The notes: generated from the letters alone by a model not told the origin. A DNA stretch of 64,000 nt from Streptomyces sp. NBC_01016 (GCF_026341035.1 NZ_JAPEOQ010000002.1:1054001-1118000), one strand, 5' to 3'. Shown: positions 7,117-17,567, counted from the stretch's first letter. A program made the numbers and translations.

Positions 7117-10053
7117 ATGCGTCGAAGAGCAGGAAGAGCGGGACGAAGAGCGAGATCGATCCTCGCTGTCGGAGCGCTTGTTCTGGGGGTGGGAGGCGCC
7201 GCACTGGCACCCGTCGCCTACGCGGACAACGGCCCGGCGAAGGACAGTCCAGGCGCGGACGCCGTCAAGGTGTTCCGCGCCGACGTGTCGAAGGAGCAGA
7301 TACCGCTGCTCCTCCAGGCCGGCCAGGACGGCCACGAACTCGGCGAGCAGGCGCCCGACAAGGGCACTTCGAAGGTCGAGGTCTACCTCACCGACAAGCA
7401 GGCAGACGGCCTTCGTAAGAAGGGCGTCGAGCTCACCGAGCACAAGCTGACCGCCAAGGCCACGTCCCGCGTGAAGGCCGCCGGTGACGGCGTCTTCCGC
7501 CCGTACAGCGGCACGGGCGGCCTCCAGGAGGAGATCCTCCGCACCGGCCAGGAGCACCCCGACCTCACCAAGGTCGTCTCCATCGGCAAGACGCTCCAGG
7601 GCCAGGACATCCTCGCGCTCAAGCTCAGCAAGGGCGCCAAGAAGGTCAAGGACGGCGCGAAGCCGTCCGTGCTCTACATGTCGAACCAGCACGCGCGCGA
7701 GTGGATCACCCCGGAGATGACCCGCCGCCTGATGCACCACTACGTGGACAACTACTCCAAGGACGCGCGCATCAAGAAGCTCGTCGACTCCACGGAGATG
7801 TGGTTCGTCCTCTCCGCCAACCCCGACGGCTACGACTGGACGTTCAAGGACGCCGCCAACCGCCAGTGGCGCAAGAACATGCGCGACAACAACGGCGACG
7901 GCAAGTACACCACCGGCGACGGCGTCGACCTCAACCGCAACTTCGCCTACAAGTGGGGCTACGACGACGAGGGTTCGTCCCCCGAACCCGCCAACCAGAC
8001 CTACCGTGGCGCGAGCCCGAACTCCGAGCCGGAGACCAAGGCCGTCGACGCCTTCGAGAAGCGCGTCGGCTTCGACTACGCCATCAACTACCACTCGGCC
8101 GCCGAGCTGCTGCTCTACGGAGTGGGCTGGCAGGTCGCCACACCGACCCCGGACGACGTGCTCTACAAGGCGCTCGCCGGCACCCCGGAGAAGTCCGCGA
8201 TCCCCGGCTACCACCCGCAGGTCTCCTCGGAGCTGTACACGACGAACGGCGAGGCCGACGGGCACGCGGGCAACGTCAACGGCGTCTCGATGTTCACGCC
8301 GGAGATGAGCACCTGCCAGACCGCGTCGAACGTCGACCCCAATGACGCGTGGAACGCCGCCGACTGCGCGTCGGTCTTCACGTTCCCGGACGACGAGAAG
8401 CTCATCCAGGCCGAGTTCCAGAAGAACATCCCCTTCGCGATGTCGGTCGCCGAGACCGCCTCGCACCCGGACCAGCCGTCGTCCTCGGTCGGCATGGAGG
8501 CGCCCGACTTCACCCCGGCGAAGTTCACGACTTCGTACGCCCGCGGTGGCGACCAGGAAGTCTCCGTGACCGCGCGGAAGTCCGTGTCCGACAAGGAGCT
8601 GAACTACCGCGTCAATGGCGGCCGTTCGCACGATGAGAAATTGCGCGCCTGGAAGGGCGGCGAGACCTACGGCGGCGAAGACAATCTGCACTTCGACGCC
8701 TATAGGGCGGAGGTCGAGGACGCCGATGTCGGCGACAAGGTAGAGGTGTGGTTCACGGGACGGACGAAATCCGGAAAGCGCACAAGTAGCGAGCACTTCA
8801 CCTACAGCGTCGCCGCACGCGACAAGGGCGACACTCTTGTCGTCGCGGAGAACGACGCCGCAGGTGTGCAATCGGCCGCCTACGTAGCTGCGCTCAAGGC
8901 TGCGGGCCACTCCGCGGCCGTCTGGAACGTCGCGAAGCAGGGCGCTCCCGACCCCCTCGCCGTCCTCGGCCACTTCAAGGCGGTCGTCCACTACACGAGC
9001 GCCGACCGTCCGGCCCTCGCCACTCAACTCGCCATACGCGACTACCTGAACGAGGGCGGCAAGCTCGTCGAGGCCGGCGAGAAGGCGGGCGGCTCCGTCG
9101 ACATCGGCGACACCACGACGAACGACTTCAGCCAGTACTACCTGGGCGCCTACTCGCGTACGGCCGCCCCTGTGGCGACCCGATTCGACGGCTCCGGCGC
9201 CCTCGAAGGCATCGCCGCGTCCCTCGGCGACGCCCCCGGCAACCCGCTGAACGGCGCGGGCCTGTACGAGGCGACCTCCGCGACCCTGCCGAAGTTCAAG
9301 AGTGCGGGAGCCGGCCAGTACGAGGGTGCGGGCATGGCGGCCGCCGTCCACACGGACGACGCGTACAAGCGTCTGACCCGCACCGTCGACCTCACCGGGG
9401 TCACCGCGGCCCAGCAGCCGTCCCTGCGGATGCAACTCCTGTGGGACACCGAACCGGGCTACGACCACGTGCTCCTGGAGGCGCACACGACCGGTGCGGA
9501 GGACTGGACGACCCTGCCGGACAAGGACGGTCTGACCTCGAACAAGGTGCCCACCGAGTGCGAGGCCGGCTTCTTCCTGGAGGACCACCCGGCGCTCACC
9601 CGCTACCTGACACCGGGCGGCGCCGCCTGCGGCAACACCGGTACCTCCGGGCAGTGGAACAGCCTCACCGGCTCCTCGGACGACTGGAAGACGGTCACGT
9701 ACGACCTGAGCGCCTACGCCGGCAAGTCCGTCGAGGTGTCCCTGAGTTACGTGAGTGACCCCGGCACCGGCGGCGAGGGCGTGCGCGCCGACAACGCCTC
9801 CGTCGTCATCGGGGGACAGGCCACCGACACCGAGGGCTTCGAGACGTCCCTGGGCGTCTGGAGCGTCCCCGGACCGCCCGCGGGCAGCCCGCCCGCCGTG
9901 AAGGACTGGGCGCTCGCCAAGGACCTGTTCACGACCTACGGGGCGATCAGCACGCCGGACACCGTGCTCCTCGGATTCGGTCTGGAACACGTCACCGCGA
10001 CAGCCGACAGAAATGCGCTCATCAGAAAGGCCCTGCGCTCAATTAGCGACTGA
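7117..10053 (+). CDS. Secreted M14 zinc carboxypeptidase with long C-terminal extension
   Basis: A 978-residue secreted protease. A Sec signal peptide (basic RRRAGRAGRRAR, hydrophobic core, cut near PVAYA-DN, about residue 36) is followed by a propeptide-like region. The M14 peptidase domain has zinc ligands His192 and Glu195 (NQHAREWITPEM), a third His326 (NYHSAAELLLYG) and catalytic Glu396 (FTPEMST), plus NPDGY and LNRNF. It is predicted to remove C-terminal residues from peptides outside the cell. Roughly 550 residues follow, including regions resembling immune-inhibitor-A/cleaved-adhesin modules. The ATG at 7117 follows AAGGGGGG, better than the upstream in-frame ATG at 7060. It is transcribed alone. 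Confidence 0.92.
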   Translation: MRRRAGRAGRRARSILAVGALVLGVGGAALAPVAYADNGPAKDSPGADAVKVFRADVSKEQIPLLLQAGQDGHELGEQAPDKGTSKVEVYLTDKQADGLRKKGVELTEHKLTAKATSRVKAAGDGVFRPYSGTGGLQEEILRTGQEHPDLTKVVSIGKTLQGQDILALKLSKGAKKVKDGAKPSVLYMSNQHAREWITPEMTRRLMHHYVDNYSKDARIKKLVDSTEMWFVLSANPDGYDWTFKDAANRQWRKNMRDNNGDGKYTTGDGVDLNRNFAYKWGYDDEGSSPEPANQTYRGASPNSEPETKAVDAFEKRVGFDYAINYHSAAELLLYGVGWQVATPTPDDVLYKALAGTPEKSAIPGYHPQVSSELYTTNGEADGHAGNVNGVSMFTPEMSTCQTASNVDPNDAWNAADCASVFTFPDDEKLIQAEFQKNIPFAMSVAETASHPDQPSSSVGMEAPDFTPAKFTTSYARGGDQEVSVTARKSVSDKELNYRVNGGRSHDEKLRAWKGGETYGGEDNLHFDAYRAEVEDADVGDKVEVWFTGRTKSGKRTSSEHFTYSVAARDKGDTLVVAENDAAGVQSAAYVAALKAAGHSAAVWNVAKQGAPDPLAVLGHFKAVVHYTSADRPALATQLAIRDYLNEGGKLVEAGEKAGGSVDIGDTTTNDFSQYYLGAYSRTAAPVATRFDGSGALEGIAASLGDAPGNPLNGAGLYEATSATLPKFKSAGAGQYEGAGMAAAVHTDDAYKRLTRTVDLTGVTAAQQPSLRMQLLWDTEPGYDHVLLEAHTTGAEDWTTLPDKDGLTSNKVPTECEAGFFLEDHPALTRYLTPGGAACGNTGTSGQWNSLTGSSDDWKTVTYDLSAYAGKSVEVSLSYVSDPGTGGEGVRADNASVVIGGQATDTEGFETSLGVWSVPGPPAGSPPAVKDWALAKDLFTTYGAISTPDTVLLGFGLEHVTATADRNALIRKALRSISD

Positions 10054-10079
10054 TCGGGGTCTGAATTACCCCCGAAATA

Positions 10080-10120
10080 CACGGCGACCCGTACGTTACT
10101 CACGAGTACGGGTCGCTGTG
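10080..10120 (+). terminator. Terminator after the carboxypeptidase gene
   Basis: A 15-bp stem with one G-U pair (10080-10094 with 10106-10120) around an 11-base loop, between the protease and gap. Confidence 0.75.
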
Positions 10121-10246
10121 TCCTGCATGGAGTCGCTCGATGTCACCCCGAGCGCTTATGGGAGGTAGGGTCGGAGGCGGTCGGGGACATCCCAAATAAA
10201 TCTCGCCGGCGTCGATACTCCGGCGTACCAACGAGGAGATCGGTTC

Positions 10247-11254
<1,008 letters not shown>

Positions 11255-11293
11255 ACCTCTAAGGTTCTGGAGCAGCAAGGCACTCAGATGTGA

Positions 11294-11343
11294 GCGAAGG
11301 GTCCGGACCCGCGCGATGCCGCGCGACAGTCCGGACCCTTCGC
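11294..11343 (+). terminator. Hairpin between gap and pgk
   Basis: A perfect 15-bp stem (11294-11308 with 11329-11343) with a 20-base loop that itself has GCGCG/CGCGC pairing. It would attenuate or end gap transcription. Confidence 0.8.
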
Positions 11344-11422
11344 GCGTCAGCCGCCACGGTTCAGCCTTCGAGGCTCGCCCTCTCAAGAACGTGCACGACC
11401 AGCCCTCTCAAGGAGCCCATCC

Positions 11423-12634
11423 ATGAAGACGATTGAGGAACTTCTCGCCGAAGGGGTCGACGGGAAGCGGGTGTTCGTCCGCGCCGACCTCAACGTGCCG
11501 CTGGCCGACGGCCTCATCACCGACGACGGCCGCATCCGCGCCGTCCTGCCCACCGTCAAGGCCCTGGCCGACGCGGGCGCCAAGGTGATCGTCGCCTCCC
11601 ACCTGGGCCGTCCGAAGGGCGCCCCGGACCCGCAGTTCTCCCTGCTGCCCGCCGCCGAGCGCCTCGGCGAACTGCTCGGCAAGCCGGTCGCCTTCGCCCA
11701 GGACACGGTCGGCCCCGCGGCCAACGAGGCCGTGGACGGCCTGGAGCCCGGCCAGGTCGCCGTCATCGAGAACCTGCGCTTCAACGCCGGCGAGACGAGC
11801 AAGGACGACGCAGAGCGCGGCGACTTCGCCGAGCAGCTCGCGAACCTTGCCGACGTCTACGTAGGCGACGGTTTCGGCGCCGTGCACCGCAAGCACGCCT
11901 CCGTGTATGACCTGCCGAAGCGGCTTCCGCACTACGCCGGGTTCCTCATCGCCACCGAGGTCGGCGTCCTCAAGAAGCTCACCGACGACGTCAAGCGCCC
12001 CTACGTGGTCGCGCTCGGCGGCGCCAAGGTCTCCGACAAGCTGGCCGTCATCGACCAGCTGCTCGGCAAGGCCGACCGCCTCCTCATCGGCGGCGGCATG
12101 GCGTACACCTTCCTCAAGGCCAAGGGCTACGAGGTCGGCATCTCGCTCCTCCAGGAGGACCAGCTCCCGACCGTCACCGAGTACATGGAGCGCGCCGAGA
12201 AGAACGGCGTGGAGCTCGTGCTCCCGGTCGACGTCCTGGTCTCGGGCGAGTTCCCGGACCTCAAGACCAAGGCCCCGGCCAACCCCACCACCGTCGCCGC
12301 GGACGCCATCCCGGCCGACCAGGAGGGCCTGGACATCGGCCCCGAGACCCGCAAGCTGTACGCCTCGAAGCTCGTCGACGCCGAGACCGTGTTCTGGAAC
12401 GGCCCGATGGGCGTCTTCGAGCACCCCGACTACGCCGAGGGCACCAAGGCGGTCGCCCAGGCCCTCATCGACGCTCCCGGCTTCACCGTCGTGGGTGGCG
12501 GAGACTCCGCCGCGGCGGTCCGTACGCTGGGCTTCGACGAGAAGGCATTCGGCCACATCTCGACCGGCGGTGGCGCCTCCCTCGAGTACCTCGAGGGCAA
12601 GACGCTGCCCGGTCTCGCCGCACTGGAGGACTGA
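11423..12634 (+). CDS. pgk: Phosphoglycerate kinase
   Basis: A 403-residue PGK transferring the acyl phosphate of 1,3-bisphosphoglycerate to ADP. Seen motifs are VFVRADLNVPL near the N-terminus, the triose-binding region ASHLGRPKG, the hinge region VALGGAKVSDK, and C-terminal nucleotide-binding VVGGGDSAAAV and STGGGASLEYLEG. The ATG at 11423 follows AAGGAG at 7 bases. tpiA starts 6 bases after its stop, so the two are cotranscribed. Confidence 0.97.
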   Translation: MKTIEELLAEGVDGKRVFVRADLNVPLADGLITDDGRIRAVLPTVKALADAGAKVIVASHLGRPKGAPDPQFSLLPAAERLGELLGKPVAFAQDTVGPAANEAVDGLEPGQVAVIENLRFNAGETSKDDAERGDFAEQLANLADVYVGDGFGAVHRKHASVYDLPKRLPHYAGFLIATEVGVLKKLTDDVKRPYVVALGGAKVSDKLAVIDQLLGKADRLLIGGGMAYTFLKAKGYEVGISLLQEDQLPTVTEYMERAEKNGVELVLPVDVLVSGEFPDLKTKAPANPTTVAADAIPADQEGLDIGPETRKLYASKLVDAETVFWNGPMGVFEHPDYAEGTKAVAQALIDAPGFTVVGGGDSAAAVRTLGFDEKAFGHISTGGGASLEYLEGKTLPGLAALED

Positions 12635-12640
12635 CCCCGC

Positions 12641-13429
12641 ATGACTGCTCCCGTACAGGGCCGCACGCCGCTGATGGCGGGCAACTGGAAGATGAACCTC
12701 AACCACCTCGAGGCCATCGCGCACGTCCAGAAGCTCGCCTTCGCTCTCGCGGACAAGGACTACGACTCCGTCGAGGTCGCCGTCCTTCCGCCGTTCACCG
12801 ACCTGCGCTCCGTGCAGACGCTGGTCGACGGCGACAAGCTCAAGATCAAGTACGGCGCCCAGGACCTCTCGGCGCACGACTCCGGCGCGTACACCGGTGA
12901 GATCTCCGGCCCGATGCTCGCCAAGCTCAAGTGCACCTTCGTGGCGATCGGCCACTCGGAGCGCCGGCAGTACCACGACGAGACCGACGAGATCGTCAAC
13001 GGCAAGGTGAAGGCCGCGTACAAGCACGGCCTGACGCCGATCCTGTGCGTCGGTGAGGAGCTGGACGTCCGCGAGGCGGGCAACCACGTCTCCCACACGC
13101 TCGGCCAGGTCGAGGGCGGCCTCAAGGACCTGCCCGCCGAGCAGGCCGAGACCATCGTCATCGCGTACGAGCCCGTGTGGGCCATCGGCACCGGCAAGGT
13201 GTGCGGCGCCGACGACGCGCAGGAGGTCTGCGCGGCGATCCGCGGCAAGCTCGCCGAGCTGTACTCGCAGGACGTCGCCGACAAGGTCCGCATCCAGTAC
13301 GGCGGCTCGGTGAAGTCCGGCAACGTCGCGGAGATCATGTCCAAGCCCGACATCGACGGCGCGCTGATCGGCGGCGCCTCGCTGGACGCCGACGAGTTCG
13401 TCAAGATCGTTCGCTTCCACGAGCAGTGA
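12641..13429 (+). CDS. tpiA: Triosephosphate isomerase
   Basis: A 262-residue TIM-barrel enzyme interconverting dihydroxyacetone phosphate and glyceraldehyde-3-phosphate. The substrate Lys is in AGNWKMN, the electrophilic His in IGHSERR, the catalytic Glu and flexible loop in AYEPVWAIGTGK, and the phosphate-binding end in YGGSVKSGN and IGGASL. It lies immediately downstream of pgk in the same operon. Confidence 0.97.
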   Translation: MTAPVQGRTPLMAGNWKMNLNHLEAIAHVQKLAFALADKDYDSVEVAVLPPFTDLRSVQTLVDGDKLKIKYGAQDLSAHDSGAYTGEISGPMLAKLKCTFVAIGHSERRQYHDETDEIVNGKVKAAYKHGLTPILCVGEELDVREAGNHVSHTLGQVEGGLKDLPAEQAETIVIAYEPVWAIGTGKVCGADDAQEVCAAIRGKLAELYSQDVADKVRIQYGGSVKSGNVAEIMSKPDIDGALIGGASLDADEFVKIVRFHEQ

Positions 13430-13473
13430 CACGAGCAGCGAGTAGGCGCTAGCCGCCATACGTCGTACCCTGG

Positions 13474-13507
13474 CGGGGCCGTAGCTCTATACCGAGCTTC
13501 GGCCCCG
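13474..13507 (+). terminator. Possible terminator or attenuator between tpiA and secG
   Basis: An 8-bp G/C stem (CGGGGCCG with CGGCCCCG) and a further AGCTC/GAGCT inner stem, broken by one T-T mismatch. There is no T-tract. Confidence 0.5.
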
Positions 13508-13541
13508 TCGTCCGAAAAGTTCCGAGGAAGTTGGTCCAGCC

Positions 13542-13778
13542 GTGGTTATGGGGTTCTCGATCGCCCTGATCGTCTTCAGCCTGCTGCTGATGCTCCTGGT
13601 GCTCATGCACAAGGGAAAGGGTGGCGGCCTCTCCGACATGTTCGGTGGCGGCATGCAGTCCTCGGTCGGTGGCTCCTCGGTCGCCGAGCGGAACCTCGAC
13701 CGGATCACGATCGTGATCGGTCTCCTGTGGTTCGCGTGCATCGTGGTGCTCGGCATTCTGATGAAGATCAACAGGTAA
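13542..13778 (+). CDS. secG: Preprotein translocase subunit SecG
   Basis: A 78-residue membrane protein, the small accessory subunit of the SecYEG channel. It has two membrane segments, about residues 4-22 and 54-74, joined by a Gly/Ser-rich loop (GKGGGLSDMFGGGMQSSVGGS) typical of SecG. The GTG at 13542 follows GAGGAAG; an ATG two codons on (13548) is also possible. Its place after tpiA is the usual actinomycete arrangement. Confidence 0.93.
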   Translation: MVMGFSIALIVFSLLLMLLVLMHKGKGGGLSDMFGGGMQSSVGGSSVAERNLDRITIVIGLLWFACIVVLGILMKINR

Positions 13779-14008
13779 TTTTTGGGCCCCGGTCCTTCGG
13801 GCCGGCCCGTCACAACCGCATATCTCCCACGTAAAGCCCCATGTTCGGTACGCGCTCAACAACGCGGCCTATCATGGGGCTTGCGTCTGGGGAGCGATGT
13901 AACTCCAAGCACTGGACGCGCGTTGGGCCTTACGTAGACTGAGGCGCTCCGCGGCGAAGCGCGAACGCCGACACGCTTCGCGGCACCATCACGCAGGGAG
14001 TTACGACC

Positions 14009-14344
14009 GTGGCAAGTGGCAACGCGATCCGAGGAAGTCGGGTCGGGGCGGGGCCGATGGGCGAGGCCGAGCGCGGCGAGTCCGCGCCGCGCCTGCGCAT
14101 CTCCTTCTGGTGCTCGAACGGGCACGAGACGCAGCCGAGCTTCGCCTCCGACGCGCAGGTGCCGGAGACCTGGGACTGTCCGCGCTGCGGCTTCCCTGCC
14201 GGGCAGGACCGGGACAGCCCGCCGGCCCCGCCGCGTACGGAGCCGTACAAGACGCATCTGGCCTACGTGCGCGAGCGGCGCAGCGACGCGGACGGCGAGG
14301 CCATCCTCGCCGAGGCGCTCGCGAAACTGCGGGGCGAGATCTGA
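14009..14344 (+). CDS. RbpA-family RNA polymerase-binding protein (paralogue, RbpB-like)
   Basis: A 111-residue RbpA-family protein. RbpA binds RNA polymerase and principal sigma factors to help open-complex formation. Seen here are the basic N-terminal tail (AIRGSRVG), a zinc-type core with Cys35, His39, Cys57 and Cys60 (FWCSNGHE, WDCPRCG), and a C-terminal sigma-interaction-like helix (YKTHLAYVRERRSDADGEA). It differs from the S. coelicolor RbpA sequence I remember, which has YACEKGH and WECKVCG, so this is probably the second family member and not the main one. GTG start at 14009 after GCAGGGAG. It is transcribed alone, ahead of a strong terminator. Confidence 0.85.
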   Translation: MASGNAIRGSRVGAGPMGEAERGESAPRLRISFWCSNGHETQPSFASDAQVPETWDCPRCGFPAGQDRDSPPAPPRTEPYKTHLAYVRERRSDADGEAILAEALAKLRGEI

Positions 14345-14352
14345 CCGGCCGA

Positions 14353-14388
14353 AAAGGGCCGGGCACTTGAGAAGGTGCCCGGCCCTTT
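14353..14388 (+). terminator. Terminator of the RbpA-family gene
   Basis: A perfect 14-bp stem (14353-14366 with 14375-14388), 8-base loop, ending CCCTTTCT. Confidence 0.9.
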
Positions 14389-14503
14389 CTCGTACCTCTT
14401 TCGTGTGGCCGCGGAAAGGCCCGATTCACCCTGATCAATTAGGTTGGACGGGAGCAGCGGGGCACCGTACGTACGCAGGTACGAGAGAAGGCTGAAGTTC
14501 GAG

Positions 14504-16159
14504 ATGAACGCGTCCGACAAGCAGACAGCACTCACCCAGACGCCCGAATGGCAGGCGCTCGTCAAGCACCGGGAGCAGCTGGGCGACGTACAGCTGCGGG
14601 AGTTGTTCGAGGCCGATCCCGCGCGCGGGTCCGACTGGACGCTGCGGGTCGGTGACCTGCACGTCGACTACTCCAAGCACCTGGTCGCCGACGAGACGCT
14701 GCGGCTGCTGCGCGAGCTGGCCGCCGCGACCGATGTGTTCGGCCTGCGCGACGCCATGTTCCGTGGCGACAAGATCAATACGACCGAGGACCGCGCCGTC
14801 CTGCACACCGCGCTGCGCGCCCCGCGGGACGCCGTGATCGAGGTCGACGGCGAGAACGTGGTGCCGGGCGTGCACGCCGTGCTCGACAAGATGGCCGCCT
14901 TCGCCGACCGCGTCAGGTCGGGGGAGTGGACCGGGCACACCGGCAAGCGGATCAGGAACGTCGTCAACATCGGCATCGGCGGCTCCGACCTCGGGCCCGC
15001 GATGGCGTACGAGGTGCTGCGCTCCTTCGCCGACCGCGACCTCACCGTCCGCTTCGTGTCGAACGTCGACGGGGCCGATCTGCACGAGGCCGTACGGGAC
15101 CTGGACCCGGCCGAGACGCTGTTCGTCATCGCCTCGAAGACCTTCACCACCATCGAGACGATCACCAACGCGACGTCCGCGCGCGACTGGCTGCTCACCG
15201 AGCTGAGGGCCAGTCAGGAAGCCGTCGCCAAGCACTTCGTGGCGCTTTCGACGAACGCCGAGAAGGTGTCGGAGTTCGGCATCGACACGGACAACATGTT
15301 CGAGTTCTGGGACTGGGTCGGCGGACGTTATTCGTATGACTCCGCGATTGGCCTGGCGCTGATGATCGCGATCGGTCCCGACCGCTTCCGCGAGATGCTC
15401 GACGGATTCCACCTCGTCGACGAGCACTTCCGCACGGCGCCCGCCGAGTCCAACGTCCCTCTGCTGATGGGCCTGTTGGGCATCTGGTACGGCAACTTCC
15501 ACGACGCCCAGTCGCACGCCGTGCTGCCGTACTCGCACTACCTCTCCAAGTTCACGGCGTACCTCCAGCAGCTCGACATGGAGTCGAACGGCAAGTACGT
15601 GCAGAGGAACGGCGAGGAGGTCGGCTGGCAGACCGGCCCCGTGGTGTGGGGCACGCCGGGCACGAACGGGCAGCACGCGTACTACCAACTCATCCACCAG
15701 GGAACGAAGTTGATCCCGGCGGACTTCATCGGCTTCGCCGAGCCCGTCGCCGATCTGCTGCCGGGGCTCGTCGCCCAGCACGACCTCCTCATGGCCAACT
15801 TCTTCGCGCAGACCCAGGCGCTCGCGTTCGGCAAGACGCCCGACGAGGTGCGCGCCGAGGGGGTGCCCGAGGAGCTGGTGCCGCACAAGACGTTCAAGGG
15901 CAACCACCCGACGACCACGATCTTCGCGAAGGACCTCACGCCGTCCGTGCTCGGGCAGTTGGTCGCCCTCTACGAGCACAAGGTGTTCGTGCAGGGCGCC
16001 GTCTGGAACATCGACTCCTTCGACCAGTGGGGCGTCGAACTCGGCAAGGTGCTCGCCAAGCGCGTGGAGCCGGCGCTCACCGAGGGCGAGGACGTACCGG
16101 GGCTCGACACGTCGACGCAGGCGCTGGTCGCGAAGTACCGGGAGCTGCGGGGTCGTTAA
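14504..16159 (+). CDS. pgi: Glucose-6-phosphate isomerase
   Basis: A 551-residue PGI interconverting glucose-6-phosphate and fructose-6-phosphate, joining glycolysis to the pentose phosphate genes that follow. Clear PGI signatures are NIGIGGSDLGPAMAYE, VIASKTFTTIET, the GNFHDAQSHAVLPYSHYL region, VWGTPGTNGQHAYYQL and FDQWGVELGKVLAKR. The start at 14504 (ATGAACGCGTCC) is preferred over an upstream ATG at 14444 because the upstream 20 residues are non-conserved in kind, and GAAGG precedes the ATG. Confidence 0.97.
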   Translation: MNASDKQTALTQTPEWQALVKHREQLGDVQLRELFEADPARGSDWTLRVGDLHVDYSKHLVADETLRLLRELAAATDVFGLRDAMFRGDKINTTEDRAVLHTALRAPRDAVIEVDGENVVPGVHAVLDKMAAFADRVRSGEWTGHTGKRIRNVVNIGIGGSDLGPAMAYEVLRSFADRDLTVRFVSNVDGADLHEAVRDLDPAETLFVIASKTFTTIETITNATSARDWLLTELRASQEAVAKHFVALSTNAEKVSEFGIDTDNMFEFWDWVGGRYSYDSAIGLALMIAIGPDRFREMLDGFHLVDEHFRTAPAESNVPLLMGLLGIWYGNFHDAQSHAVLPYSHYLSKFTAYLQQLDMESNGKYVQRNGEEVGWQTGPVVWGTPGTNGQHAYYQLIHQGTKLIPADFIGFAEPVADLLPGLVAQHDLLMANFFAQTQALAFGKTPDEVRAEGVPEELVPHKTFKGNHPTTTIFAKDLTPSVLGQLVALYEHKVFVQGAVWNIDSFDQWGVELGKVLAKRVEPALTEGEDVPGLDTSTQALVAKYRELRGR

Positions 16160-16231
16160 TCATTATTGGGGTGCGCAAAGTCCTTCCGGCGGGTGAGACT
16201 GCCCGTCCGTGACCCTGCCGGGAGGCACCCT

Positions 16232-16714
16232 GTGGATCAGCTCATGTCGGCGCTCGCCGACCCCGAACGACTCAGGCTTTACGCGCGCATCGTCCTCGAC
16301 GACCTGCCGCCGCGCGAGGCCGACTCCCCGGTGGCCCGCAAGCACCTCGGCAAGCTGATCGGCGCCGGCCTCGTCGAGCGCCTCGACGACGGCTCGTTGC
16401 GGGCGGGACCCGAAGTCTTCCGCCGCCACAGGACCCCCGAGCCCACCACGGGCGTTCCGCGTCACCTCACGGGATTCTTCTCCCGGGGCAGGCTGACGGC
16501 CATACCGGTACGGCCCGCCGTCCGCCATGAACTCCTGGTGCACCTCACGGGCACCCTCTTCGACGCCGAGCGCACCTACAGCGAGCGCGAGGTCAACGAG
16601 GCGCTGCGTACGGTCCACGACGACACGGCGGCGCTGCGCCGCTACTGCGTCACGGACGGCCTCCTCGTACGGGAGAACGACGGTTCCGACTACCGGGTGC
16701 CGCAGTACGCGTAA
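16232..16714 (+). CDS. DUF2087-type protein with winged-helix-like N-terminus
   Basis: A 160-residue protein. The GTG at 16232 follows GGGAGG at 6 bases. The N-terminal 70 residues (LMSALADPERLRLYARIVLDD, then RKHLGKLIGAGLVERLDDG) look like an ArsR-type winged helix. The C-terminal part (TYSEREVNEALRTVHDDTAALRRY, key words SEREVN and RRYCVTDGLLVRE) is the DUF2087 pattern often fused to regulators. A regulatory role, perhaps in sugar-phosphate metabolism, is an inference from the position between pgi and pgl; nothing shows it directly. Confidence 0.75.
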   Translation: MDQLMSALADPERLRLYARIVLDDLPPREADSPVARKHLGKLIGAGLVERLDDGSLRAGPEVFRRHRTPEPTTGVPRHLTGFFSRGRLTAIPVRPAVRHELLVHLTGTLFDAERTYSEREVNEALRTVHDDTAALRRYCVTDGLLVRENDGSDYRVPQYA

Positions 16715-16743
16715 GGCCCCACTTCTTAAAGAAGCGGGGCCTT
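16713..16743. terminator. Bidirectional terminator between the DUF2087 gene and pgl
   Basis: AAGGCCCC pairs with GGGGCCTT and CTTCTT with AAGAAG, with one A-C mismatch. It overlaps the stop of the plus-strand gene and serves the convergent pentose phosphate operon as well. Confidence 0.85.
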
Positions 16744-16777
16744 CGACTACGTAAGCCGCTGTGACGAGCAGCCGTTG

Positions 16778-17557
16778 TTACGAGACGGCCGGCGGATACA
16801 GCTCCGGCGGCAGCTGCGACGCCGCGGCCGCGTCCAGCAGCCACAGCGTGCGCGAGCGGCCGTACGCCCCCGCGGCAGGGGCCTGGATCTCGCCCGCGCC
16901 GGACAGCGCGATCGCCGCGGCCTTCGCCTTGTCCTCGCCCGCGGCCAGCAGCCACACCTCGCGCGCGGCCCGGATCGCCGGGAGCGTGAGCGTGGTGCGG
17001 GTGGGCGGGGGCTTGGGGGCTCCGTGCACGCCGACGACCGTGCGCTCCGTCTCGCGGACCGCCGGAAGCTCGGGGAAGAGCGACGCGACGTGCGTGTCCG
17101 GGCCGACGCCGAGCATCAGGACGTCGAAGGTCGGCACGGGGCCGTGGTCCTCGGGGCCCGCGGCGTTCGCGAGCTCGGCCGCGTACGCCTCGGCAGCGGC
17201 CTCCACCTCGAAGGGCCCGTCCGACGCGGGCATGGGGTGCACGCGCGCGGGGTCGAGCGGCACCGCGTCGAGCAGCGCCTCCTTCGCCTGCGTGTAGTTG
17301 CGCTCGGGGTCGCCGTCCGGCAGGAAGCGCTCGTCACCCCACCACAGGTCGAGCCTGCCCCAGTCGATCGCGTCCCGGGCGGGCGCCGTCTTCAGCGCGG
17401 CCAGCAGGCCGTTGCCGTTGCGGCCGCCCGTCAGGACGACGGAGGCGGAGCCGCGGGCGGACTGGGCGTCGACGATCTTGGTGATCAGCCGGGCCGCGGC
17501 CGCCTGCGCCATCAGCTCCTTGTCGCGGTGGACGACGAGTTGGGGTGCTGCACTCAC
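16778..17557 (-). CDS. pgl: 6-phosphogluconolactonase
   Basis: A 259-residue lactonase that hydrolyses 6-phosphogluconolactone, the second step of the oxidative pentose phosphate path. Family patterns VVLTGGRNGNGLLAAL, WWGDERFLPDGDPERNYTQA and LMLGVGPDTHVASLFP are clear. In most Pgl proteins the second is WGDER.VP..D..SN, so the match is good. Start GTG at 17557, 10 bases after opcA. It is the last gene of the tkt-tal-zwf-opcA-pgl series. Confidence 0.94.
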   Translation of the reverse strand: MSAAPQLVVHRDKELMAQAAAARLITKIVDAQSARGSASVVLTGGRNGNGLLAALKTAPARDAIDWGRLDLWWGDERFLPDGDPERNYTQAKEALLDAVPLDPARVHPMPASDGPFEVEAAAEAYAAELANAAGPEDHGPVPTFDVLMLGVGPDTHVASLFPELPAVRETERTVVGVHGAPKPPPTRTTLTLPAIRAAREVWLLAAGEDKAKAAAIALSGAGEIQAPAAGAYGRSRTLWLLDAAAASQLPPELYPPAVS

Positions 17558-17567
17558 TTGTCTGCGC

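Noticed and set aside
7078..9990. 970-residue minus-strand frame opposite the carboxypeptidase
   Set aside because: Stop codons are rare in the antisense of high-GC genes; the plus gene has signal, zinc motifs and codon bias.
13789..13805. CCGGTCC-TTC-GGGCCGG hairpin after secG
   Set aside because: Short stem with a wobble and T-run on the wrong side; too weak to list.
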